40,164 bases of DNA, from assembly GCA_945830345.1 (NCBI GenBank), contig CALZYS010000008.1, forward strand, positions 1-40,164, in the 5' to 3' direction. A program made the position numbers and the translations under genes. Source of the DNA: an uncultured Prevotella sp. Lineage in GTDB: Bacteria; Bacteroidota; Bacteroidia; Bacteroidales; Bacteroidaceae. Positions 19,601-26,041 of this stretch are shown in pieces (the stretch's first letter is position 1; the number at the start of each line of letters is the position of its first letter). The notes beneath the pieces are model-generated. The model had not been told where the DNA came from, did not search any database, and saw nothing but the letters and a program-made list of their open reading frames with translations.

Positions 19601-19970
19601 CCTTGGCTTTCTTGATATTGTCGTCCCACTTATCCACAAAGCGCTTATAGTCAACGGCATCAACCATAGTCAGTTTTTGCTTTGGGATGATCTTGTTTTG
19701 ATAGAAATAATCACGGATAACCTCCGCAAGCATCGTCTTTCCAGTACCCGTTTCACCCACTATAATGGCATTCACGCTAAGTCTCACGTTGGCAATGTCC
19801 TTGCGCGAGTGAAGGAACGTGTAGGTGTTGACAACCGTCTTGAGTTGCTGTTTCACCTCATCAAGACCGATTATCTGTCCCAACACATTCTCCGAGGCGA
19901 GGGCATGTCCACACCAGCGGCAGTACTTGGCTATAGAGCGGTTTTCCTTATGACAATGTTCACATTTCAT
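16641..19970 (-). CDS. Zinc ribbon plus four tandem AAA+ modules (CbbX/EccA/SpoVK-like)
   Basis: This 1109-residue protein has an N-terminal zinc ribbon (Cys3/6, Cys17/20) and four AAA+ modules at about 29-275, 288-555, 568-825 and 842-1105. Modules 2-4 are CbxX/CfqX type with GNPGTGKT (335-341, 610-617, 888-895 regions), DEAY Walker B boxes (397-400, 673-676, 951-954), aromatic pore-loop motifs YQG, FSG and YMG, SRF arginine fingers and GNAR-type sensor-2. Module 1 keeps Walker A (GETGTGKT, 72-79) but has FFDN in place of DE at Walker B, His244 at the sensor-2 arginine position and no pore-loop motif, so it looks regulatory. Such proteins remodel partner proteins or complexes using ATP; the target here is unknown. 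It sits between the kinase and the FHA gene. Confidence 0.9.
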   Translation of the reverse strand: MKCEHCHKENRSIAKYCRWCGHALASENVLGQIIGLDEVKQQLKTVVNTYTFLHSRKDIANVRLSVNAIIVGETGTGKTMLAEVIRDYFYQNKIIPKQKLTMVDAVDYKRFVDKWDDNIKKAKGGVLFFDNVQKLLPDRYSNQVNPLDKLFVEMDHWEDDPIVIISGLTRGLDDFLTNNPAISNRFKYKFYLPTPGFVELYEICRQQLKSKYGISSYTHEAEKKLKAYFRYRVKTKDETFGFAHEAITQAENIFTSFISRGLEATVVEEADIKEYVPEDRPLEDILKDMDSFIGMNEVKKAVREIAFSVKNGLERQDRGLGGGEKMSMHVVLTGNPGTGKTTIARKLGEILSAIGYLESGHVVEVDRSKMVSQYQGETPKLVNRLCDKAKGGILFVDEAYTLAPLNQSGERDQSGAEALETLMKRMEDDRGNFVVITAGYRMEMDNLFRINPGFKSRFNYFLNIDDYSPEELYEILLCFANEKKYIISPQAEDIIKTVIHEKYEHRDKDFANGRTMRQLFDSICKRQAERLQKNDLQQTSDEELMTILPEDVPYEKPKTVDFHDCLKELEGLVGLKGVKEEITNLASYLNLQIQRGESNTFQGKHYIFTGNPGTGKTTVARIMAKVFKTLGILSRGQLVEADRSKLVAGFSGQTAIKTNQLVDSAIGGVLFIDEAYTLASGDNDSFGAEAIDTLLKRLEDDRGKFICIVAGYTRQMHDFIDSNPGMKSRFTQTINFEDYTSEELTQIFLNMATARKFSMDDEVKGAVKRMFDQIYLRRDRNFGNAREARKMFDETVENQSHRLVEEMGKHTLTDTDMYTIVAADLPSNKSQAVRPLDEVLNDMDDFVGMRSVKNLIRRLAVQSMFMKQRSASGIGNVQQIVMNFVLTGNPGTGKTSVSRLMGELLQSMDILPTKKVIEASRATLVGKYMGETPKLVNKLCDQALGGVLFIDEAYNICNGDDQYGKEAVDTLMKRMEDDRGKFVVIVAGYKDRMEMFLNTNPGLASRFTHRLHIDDYNEDELVSIFKKMAAKQDYELSPDAEFKLMGEVCRMVMNKKESFGNAREMRNLLDTTIGRLSERVASMPPQIITAETYKIITAEDIPSGGGVFK

Positions 19971-19989
19971 TCCTTCTTCAGAACTTTAG

Positions 19990-22917
19990 TTAAATCAAAT
20001 AGTTGTATGCTATCAATTCACCGAGCAGCAAGGCTATCATCAATGTCCACATGACATAATGGATCACCGACTCATTGGCTACTGCCGAGAACTGGTTTTC
20101 GACATCTTCGAGCATGCCAAACTTCGAGCCCTTGAACTTGTAGCTCTTAGTCTTGAACGTGTAATAAAGTGGCTCGAGGAGCAATGACTTCACGTCGTCA
20201 TCCACAACCTCGTTGATGAGCTCCTTGTCATACACATTATCCGAACGGTTTTCGGAAAAATGGCATACTACCATATATAATAATGTAATCAACACTACTG
20301 TCACCGTAAAGAGCGATGGCATTGACACGTCGATATACTTCAGTATCCAGTACGGTGCAAGTGACGTCAAGAATCCGAAGGCTCCCCAAAATGCACATAA
20401 CAGGAATCCATATCCACGGAAGAATGCCCTCGAGGCACATATCAATGCCGTCACGCCACCTACAGGCAGACAGATGGTCATAAATCCGTTAATGAGCATT
20501 GCCTCCTTGTCGCGGAAACCTACCACTAACACACCGAGCAACCAAATGACGCAAAGTGAGAAATAAATGATGCGCCATAATCCACGTCTAATCTGTGCCT
20601 TGGCAAACTGTTTCTTGATATGGTCGAAATGCTCTCGGGTGTCCTCTTTTGCCTGCACAAAACGGCGATAGAAGACATATTGAGGATCGTAGGAGCCAAC
20701 TGCATTCAACCAGTCCTCAAGCCTGTGCTCATAACTATACTCCTCGGTGAAATCCTCATTAGGATTCTCGTGATAGAATATCGATAGCCATTGCGGCAGC
20801 ACACCCTGACGCACCTCCTGCCTGACGTCGGCAGTGTGTTTGGTATCGATATTCAAGCCGTCGTTAAGCACAGTTCCAGACTGTAGCAAATACAACGGAC
20901 TTGCACCAAGTATGCGACAGAAGCGATAAGCCGCTGTGCGAAGGTCATAGAAACCAAGTCTCTGGCGATTCTCCTCGGAATTGAGGTCGAAGCATTTCTG
21001 TGCCTCCACCATCTCGTTCACCCATCCGTGCATCTGCGCAAAATACATGAAACGTCCGTTGGGGTCGCTAAACTCAGATATATACTCCTCAAAGTCCCTG
21101 TCGCTCAACGACTGCCACTTTGTGAGCTTTTCAGCCAACATCTCACCCACTTTCTGGGGGGTGTTGGCATCCTTGAGGTCGTAAGCGGCATTACGGTCGA
21201 TATTGTACAGCACTTTGTATGCCAAGTGCTTGGAGAACTCCTTGCCCTCGGTGAGTATTCTCAATGCCTCACATGCCATACGGTCCTCATGGCAATACAT
21301 CCACGATAGCAATCGGCCGTCGGTGAGACTACGCCAGTCGTTCTCGTTCAACTGTTCATTACCAAAGCATCGCACAATGTCCTTAAGTGTCTTGGTGTTA
21401 TGCTTCACTATGAACGGCATGTCGCGGTCGATTTCATATACCGTCTTCATCACAGCCAATGCCAATTCCTGTTGTGTGCCTTGCTGGAAATACTTCCTCA
21501 TACGGTCAACGTCGCAGTTAGTACGGCTCTCGAGATAGATCCAGAGACGGTCGTGCGGATTGCGCAGCACGATGGTATATTCCGACATATTGGTAATCAT
21601 CGACAATGCCACCGCATGAATGTCTATACACTCCTTGTTATTGACATCACGATAGGGCCAAGTGGGTTCCATGGCATATACTGCCGCTATGAGTCCAGCC
21701 TGTGGGTCGGCAGGATAGCGGTTCTTGACTATGTCCTTAAGTGCAAGGCTTACCTTCTCGTTGCCACATTGCTCAAACCAATTGGCAAGACGACCGCCGT
21801 AGAGGTATCCTCTTGCAATACGCTCATTGTTGATGAGCATCGGCACAAGAGCTGCCGCATTTTCGGCAATGAGATTACGCTCGGGATCGACCACAAATGC
21901 CTTGTATTTGAGGAATGGCGAAGACTCGTCCACCTGAGGGCTCTCACCCATAAACCACCGCTCCACCTCATTGTACTTCCATCTTGTCTGGGTGTTCACG
22001 GCAGTGAGTCCCTTGATGATCATCCTGACTCTGTCGGGCAATGTATCTACCTTGGGAATCCTTCCCTCATTCTTGTATTTCATGATTGTTCGCTCACTAT
22101 TGGTAAACGGACTGTGTCCATACCAAAGGGCGAGCAACGTTATTCCGAGCGAATAGAAGTCAGTGGCAGGTGTCAGTTCAACGACTCCGTCAATGACATC
22201 GGCATACATTTCGGGAGAGGCATACACCGGAGTTCGCGCCTGAGTGGTGCGATGGAGCACCTCATTGTCCTTCATCACAGCCGAGATACCAAAGTCGCCA
22301 AGCACGAGTTGTGTGTGATCGCTATCGCGGAAAAAGAAATTACCGGGTTTTATGTCCTTATGGATGATCCTCATGTTATGGCAGTATTCCAGTGCAGCAG
22401 CTGCCTGTAGGGCTATTCTGCGGAACTGGTCCATGTCGCCATTGATCTTGTATTTGTCGAGGGTGCCTCCCTCCAGGTATTCCATAAGTTCGTAGTCGCG
22501 ATAGACACCATCTACATACACTTTTCCGAAATCATAAGTCCTCACTATCATCTCGAAGTTGATAGTAGAGACAAGTTTCATCAGCTTCTTCTTTACCTTG
22601 AACTTTGGATAATACACTTTAAGCACGAGTTTCTTTTCGTCCTTTTCGACAAGAAACACCTGACCCTCACCGGAATTGTCGCTGAGGGTCTCAAGTTTGG
22701 TGTATTGCTCGCCACGAATGAAGAACGTCTCTGCAGGGGCACCGCTTTTGCCAGGAGTATTTCCTCCTGGCATAATCGTTGCTGTTGACACATTAGCAGT
22801 TCTAAGACCGTCAACCTGCGTTCTCATCGTAGTTGCACCTAATGTATTGTCAGGGCTTATCGTGCGGCCTGGAGCAATAGTAGCATCCGACCTAAGAGTT
22901 TTGTCTATCGTGTCCAT
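19990..22917 (-). CDS. Membrane-anchored Ser/Thr protein kinase with Thr-rich tail
   Basis: The 975-residue protein begins with a Thr-rich segment (about 1-60) and continues into a Hanks-type kinase domain (about 70-325): Gly loop SGEGQV, Lys100 (VLKVYY), catalytic loop HKDIKPGN (186-193, Asp188), DFG (208-210) and ASPE (233-236). A roughly 450-residue helical region of unknown fold follows. There are four membrane segments (about 778-885), a loop, and a fifth at the C-terminus. This topology, with no sensor-like extracellular domain, is unusual for bacterial kinases. It would phosphorylate threonines bound by the operon FHA protein. The frame runs back to 23019, but those codons overlap the upstream gene; ATG 22917 begins 11 bases after its stop and is chosen. 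Confidence 0.9.
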   Translation of the reverse strand: MDTIDKTLRSDATIAPGRTISPDNTLGATTMRTQVDGLRTANVSTATIMPGGNTPGKSGAPAETFFIRGEQYTKLETLSDNSGEGQVFLVEKDEKKLVLKVYYPKFKVKKKLMKLVSTINFEMIVRTYDFGKVYVDGVYRDYELMEYLEGGTLDKYKINGDMDQFRRIALQAAAALEYCHNMRIIHKDIKPGNFFFRDSDHTQLVLGDFGISAVMKDNEVLHRTTQARTPVYASPEMYADVIDGVVELTPATDFYSLGITLLALWYGHSPFTNSERTIMKYKNEGRIPKVDTLPDRVRMIIKGLTAVNTQTRWKYNEVERWFMGESPQVDESSPFLKYKAFVVDPERNLIAENAAALVPMLINNERIARGYLYGGRLANWFEQCGNEKVSLALKDIVKNRYPADPQAGLIAAVYAMEPTWPYRDVNNKECIDIHAVALSMITNMSEYTIVLRNPHDRLWIYLESRTNCDVDRMRKYFQQGTQQELALAVMKTVYEIDRDMPFIVKHNTKTLKDIVRCFGNEQLNENDWRSLTDGRLLSWMYCHEDRMACEALRILTEGKEFSKHLAYKVLYNIDRNAAYDLKDANTPQKVGEMLAEKLTKWQSLSDRDFEEYISEFSDPNGRFMYFAQMHGWVNEMVEAQKCFDLNSEENRQRLGFYDLRTAAYRFCRILGASPLYLLQSGTVLNDGLNIDTKHTADVRQEVRQGVLPQWLSIFYHENPNEDFTEEYSYEHRLEDWLNAVGSYDPQYVFYRRFVQAKEDTREHFDHIKKQFAKAQIRRGLWRIIYFSLCVIWLLGVLVVGFRDKEAMLINGFMTICLPVGGVTALICASRAFFRGYGFLLCAFWGAFGFLTSLAPYWILKYIDVSMPSLFTVTVVLITLLYMVVCHFSENRSDNVYDKELINEVVDDDVKSLLLEPLYYTFKTKSYKFKGSKFGMLEDVENQFSAVANESVIHYVMWTLMIALLLGELIAYNYLI

Positions 22918-22928
22918 TAGTAAGAAAT

Positions 22929-23816
22929 CTAATTGTTCTTTGTTGTCGTATTGTGTCCTGAACTCGAATGTCCCAAAATAACCCATCGTCCACCGAGCTG
23001 CGGTTTTGCACATCCGCACGGACCGCTATGCATAGCGTGCTTGTAGTTGCACACCCAGGCGAGTCTCACTCCTGCCGGTTTCATAGCCATGGCATAGTTG
23101 CGAGCCTTTACCGGTGATGGCTGCGGTTTGGTGGACATATCGCCAAGAGCTTCGGTAATCATTCTCGCAATATCCATTTTCTTTGTCTCCAATTGCGACT
23201 CCGTCATTCTCTCAGCTTTGCGGTGTGGTATATCAGGGGTTGGTTCACCCTTGTCTTCTGCCAGCATCCTAAGCACTCTCACCCTCAGTTGCTCGTTCAC
23301 CTTGCAGCTCTCCTGGTCGGCCTCACAACTAAACGGCTCGATATTCTCAAGTCGTGACATCTCGTTGGTCAGTTCCTGCAGATGCTTAAACTCGGGAGTG
23401 TGATGCAGATACTCCAACTGCTCCTTAGCCTCGGAAGTGAGCGGGAATCCGCATTTCTTGCAGAATGCGAACTCATTGAGGGTATGACACTCCGGACAAA
23501 CGATACCGCCTCTCGGACTACCACATTCAGGGCAGTAGGCACCTTCGCCTGGGAACGAAGCACCGCAGAACGAGCATACATCATTCTTGACATATCTTCG
23601 GCAGTTCTCGCAATAATCAGCACCTTGTGGAAGCACTGCACCACACACGGGGCACAATGACGCTCCCTGCTGACGAACCGGCTCAGCTTGAGCTTGGGCA
23701 AAGGCGTATTGACCAACGCTTTCTGGCTCGGCGCTGGGAATATTTTCTTGTGTTCTAAACAACTGTTCCTGTCGTTGTTGAACCTCTGAATTATTTATCG
23801 TATGGTCTTCGTTCAT
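22929..23816 (-). CDS. Triple zinc-ribbon protein, first gene of the kinase operon
   Basis: This 295-residue protein of unknown function has a Gln/Glu-rich N-terminus (1-50) and three tandem zinc ribbons (Cys55/58/69/72, Cys81/84/95/98, Cys107/110/119/122). A charged helical middle (about 128-230) follows, then a distinct C-terminal block (about 250-282: VCNYKHAMHSGPCGCAKP, then QLGGRWVILG) with further Cys/His residues. There is no signal peptide, so it is cytoplasmic. Being first after the promoter and only 11 bases from the kinase, it is a likely scaffold or substrate of the pathway. Several Ser/Thr-Pro sites lie in the middle region. I do not recognise the C-terminal block. Confidence 0.8.
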   Translation of the reverse strand: MNEDHTINNSEVQQRQEQLFRTQENIPSAEPESVGQYAFAQAQAEPVRQQGASLCPVCGAVLPQGADYCENCRRYVKNDVCSFCGASFPGEGAYCPECGSPRGGIVCPECHTLNEFAFCKKCGFPLTSEAKEQLEYLHHTPEFKHLQELTNEMSRLENIEPFSCEADQESCKVNEQLRVRVLRMLAEDKGEPTPDIPHRKAERMTESQLETKKMDIARMITEALGDMSTKPQPSPVKARNYAMAMKPAGVRLAWVCNYKHAMHSGPCGCAKPQLGGRWVILGHSSSGHNTTTKNN

Positions 23817-23853
23817 TTTGACTATTAGCCTTAAATTTTGGATAATTATGCCA

Positions 23854-23884
23854 CAAAGGTATGAAAATAAATCAAAATAACAAA
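23854..23884 (-). promoter_or_regulatory. Promoter of the kinase-AAA-FHA-PP2C-metA operon
   Basis: On the minus strand TTTG (23881-23884), 19 bases and TACCTTTG (23854-23861) match the consensus fully. The leader to ATG 23816 is about 30 bases. No other clear promoter is seen in the short gaps (11-46 bases) between the following genes, so it probably drives all eight. Confidence 0.75.
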
Positions 23885-23912
23885 ATTTTTAGGCAATAAT
23901 TCTTAGTTTTTA

Positions 23913-23959
23913 TAAAAAAAAGTGCCCTTTAGCCTGTTTTTTCAGACTATAAGGGCACT
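23913..23959 (-). terminator. Terminator after the M13 peptidase gene
   Basis: AGTGCCCTT (23921-23929) and AAGGGCACT (23951-23959) form a 9-bp stem. On the minus strand it is followed by eight T (23913-23920). It separates the ABC-F/M13 operon from the kinase operon promoter downstream. Confidence 0.8.
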
Positions 23960-23984
23960 AATTGGTGATATTTTAGGTGATATT

Positions 23985-26018
23985 TTACCAAAGTTCGAGT
24001 CGCTCTGCCTTTGGCACGAACATCTTGTCGCCTTCTTTCACATCAAAGGCTTCATACCACGCATCAATGTGAGGCAAGGCACCATTCACACGCCAGCGTC
24101 CAAGAGAATGAGGGTCGCTCTTTGTACGGTTACGAATCTCTGCCTCGGTGATATTACCGGCCCACACACCTGAGTAAGCGAGGAAAAATCGCTGTTCGGG
24201 CGTGAATCCGTCCTTCTCTCCACAAGGCTGCGACTGCATGGCATGCTTCAATGCATTAAACGACACCATCAGACCGCCATGGTCGGCAAGATTCTCTCCA
24301 AGTGTAAATTTTCCATTTGCATTAAGGTCGGGAAGCACCTTGATATTTGAGAAATAAGCAGCATAGTCGTCGGCACGCTTGGTGAAGTTGTCACCGTCGG
24401 CCTTTGTCCACCAGTCATTCATGTTTCCGTCCTTGTCATAGTGGCGACCAGAGTCATCGAATCCGTGAGTCATCTCATGACCAATAACCACTCCAATGGC
24501 ACCATAGTTGAATGCATCGTCGGCATTAGCATCGAAGAATGGAGGCTGAAGAATACCCGCGGGGAAGCATATCTCATTTGTGGTCGGATTATAATAGGCG
24601 TTAACCGTCTGCGGATTCATGTGCCACTCATCCTTGTCCACTGGTTTGCCTGCTTTCTTTTGAATATCGTATGTATTCCAAAACTTTTTACACTCCACAA
24701 TATTGTCATAGTATGATTTTTTCGCATCTATAACAAGCTGCGACATGTCTGTCCACTTGTCGGGATAACCGATTTTTACATAGAAAGAATTGAGTTTGTC
24801 GAGAGCGTTCTTCTTTGTCTCATCGCTCATCCAAGTCTGCGCCTCGATTCTCTCGCCAAGCGACACCTGTAGGTTCTTCACGAGTTGCTTCATTCTCAGC
24901 TTCGACGACTCGGGGAAATACTTCTCGGTATATATCTTTCCAAGAGCCTCACCCATCTGTCCTTCCACCTGTGCGGTGGCACGTTTCCAGAGGGGATGAT
25001 CCTCCTTGCGTCCTGACATCTTCTTGCCAAAGAATTCGAAGTTTGCAGCCACTGCATCGTCGCTCAGATAAGACACTGCCGAGAGTATCTGGCGCCACTG
25101 CATATAGTCGCGCAGTTCCTCTGCATTCAGTGTTGCCATCAGTTTGTCGGCACCATCAAGGAATTCGGGCTGTCCCACTACTATTTCCTGCATATACTTG
25201 CTTTCCAGACCGCTTGCATTGGCAATCTGCTCCATATAGAGATGAGGATAGCGCGCATTGAATTCCTTGAGTGTCATCTTGTGGTAGTTGGCTTCAGGAT
25301 CGCGCAATTCGGCATTGCTCTTCGACACCTTTGCCAGTTCTGTTTCAAGACGCAGAATGTTCTGCATTTTCTTCTGAGAAGCATTCTCACTAAAGCCAAA
25401 GAATTTGAACATATTAACGATGTGTTTCTTATATGCCTCACGGATATCGACAGTGGCGGAATCATTATCGAGATAATACTCCTTCTGACGTAATATCAGT
25501 CCACTCTGCATAACATTCAAGATATTATGCTTTGAGTTTTTCCTGTCAGCACCGATATATATGCCATAGAACTCATTGCTCGTATATGTTGACATCTCCA
25601 TCTGGAGTGCCACCAACGACTTTACATCCTTGGCAGCCTGTATGCGGTTGAGCATAGGCATCAGCGGTGCCACGCCATCGGCATTGCGACGGTTCTCGTC
25701 AGTGGCGAGCTTATATAGGTCGCTGAGCTTGCGCTCGGTGGTTCCCACGGCATACTCCTTTATCTTCAGTTCATTGAGAATACCGTTTATTCTCTTCACG
25801 TTGTCCTCGCCAAGTTTGTCGAAGCTACCATAGCGTGAGTAAGCTGCCGGCAGTGGATGAGCCTGCATCCATCCTCCACAGGCATACTGATAGAAATCAT
25901 CAGCCGGACGTACACTCTTGTCAAGGTCGGCACCATTAAGACCGGTGCCAAGTTCACTCTGTGCCATGCCCGCCATCGCAAACGAGCAAAAGGCAACAAT
26001 AGGAATAATCTTCTTCAT
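23985..26018 (-). CDS. pepO: M13-family zinc endopeptidase (PepO-like), exported
   Basis: The 677-residue neprilysin-like metallopeptidase has a signal peptide (MKKIIPIVAFCSFAMAGMA, about 1-19) and would act in the periplasm or outside the cell on oligopeptides. The catalytic zinc motif HEMTH (in VIGHEMTHGFDDSG) is near residues 512-516, with the third ligand in GENLADHGG near 573. The conserved NAYYNP substrate-binding motif and a C-terminal Trp (the family ends CxxW or W) are present. It lies 23 bases after the ABC-F gene and so belongs to the same transcript. It is paralogous to the lipoprotein M13 peptidase at 36805-38718 but clearly diverged in sequence. Confidence 0.92.
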   Translation of the reverse strand: MKKIIPIVAFCSFAMAGMAQSELGTGLNGADLDKSVRPADDFYQYACGGWMQAHPLPAAYSRYGSFDKLGEDNVKRINGILNELKIKEYAVGTTERKLSDLYKLATDENRRNADGVAPLMPMLNRIQAAKDVKSLVALQMEMSTYTSNEFYGIYIGADRKNSKHNILNVMQSGLILRQKEYYLDNDSATVDIREAYKKHIVNMFKFFGFSENASQKKMQNILRLETELAKVSKSNAELRDPEANYHKMTLKEFNARYPHLYMEQIANASGLESKYMQEIVVGQPEFLDGADKLMATLNAEELRDYMQWRQILSAVSYLSDDAVAANFEFFGKKMSGRKEDHPLWKRATAQVEGQMGEALGKIYTEKYFPESSKLRMKQLVKNLQVSLGERIEAQTWMSDETKKNALDKLNSFYVKIGYPDKWTDMSQLVIDAKKSYYDNIVECKKFWNTYDIQKKAGKPVDKDEWHMNPQTVNAYYNPTTNEICFPAGILQPPFFDANADDAFNYGAIGVVIGHEMTHGFDDSGRHYDKDGNMNDWWTKADGDNFTKRADDYAAYFSNIKVLPDLNANGKFTLGENLADHGGLMVSFNALKHAMQSQPCGEKDGFTPEQRFFLAYSGVWAGNITEAEIRNRTKSDPHSLGRWRVNGALPHIDAWYEAFDVKEGDKMFVPKAERLELW

Positions 26019-26041
26019 AGTTATTTTATTATTTCAATTCT

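Noticed and set aside
16641..19970. Rubisco activase CbbX
   Set aside because: The modules are CbxX/CfqX type, but there are four in tandem with a zinc ribbon, and no rubisco gene is near.
22918..23019. 34-residue N-terminal extension of the kinase
   Set aside because: It lies inside the upstream zinc-ribbon gene in another frame; ATG 22917 follows that gene's stop by 11 bases.
15258..23816. Type VI or ESX secretion locus
   Set aside because: Kinase, FHA, PP2C and EccA-like AAA genes recall such loci, but no structural, sheath, WXG100 or FtsK/SpoIIIE-type gene is found in the window.
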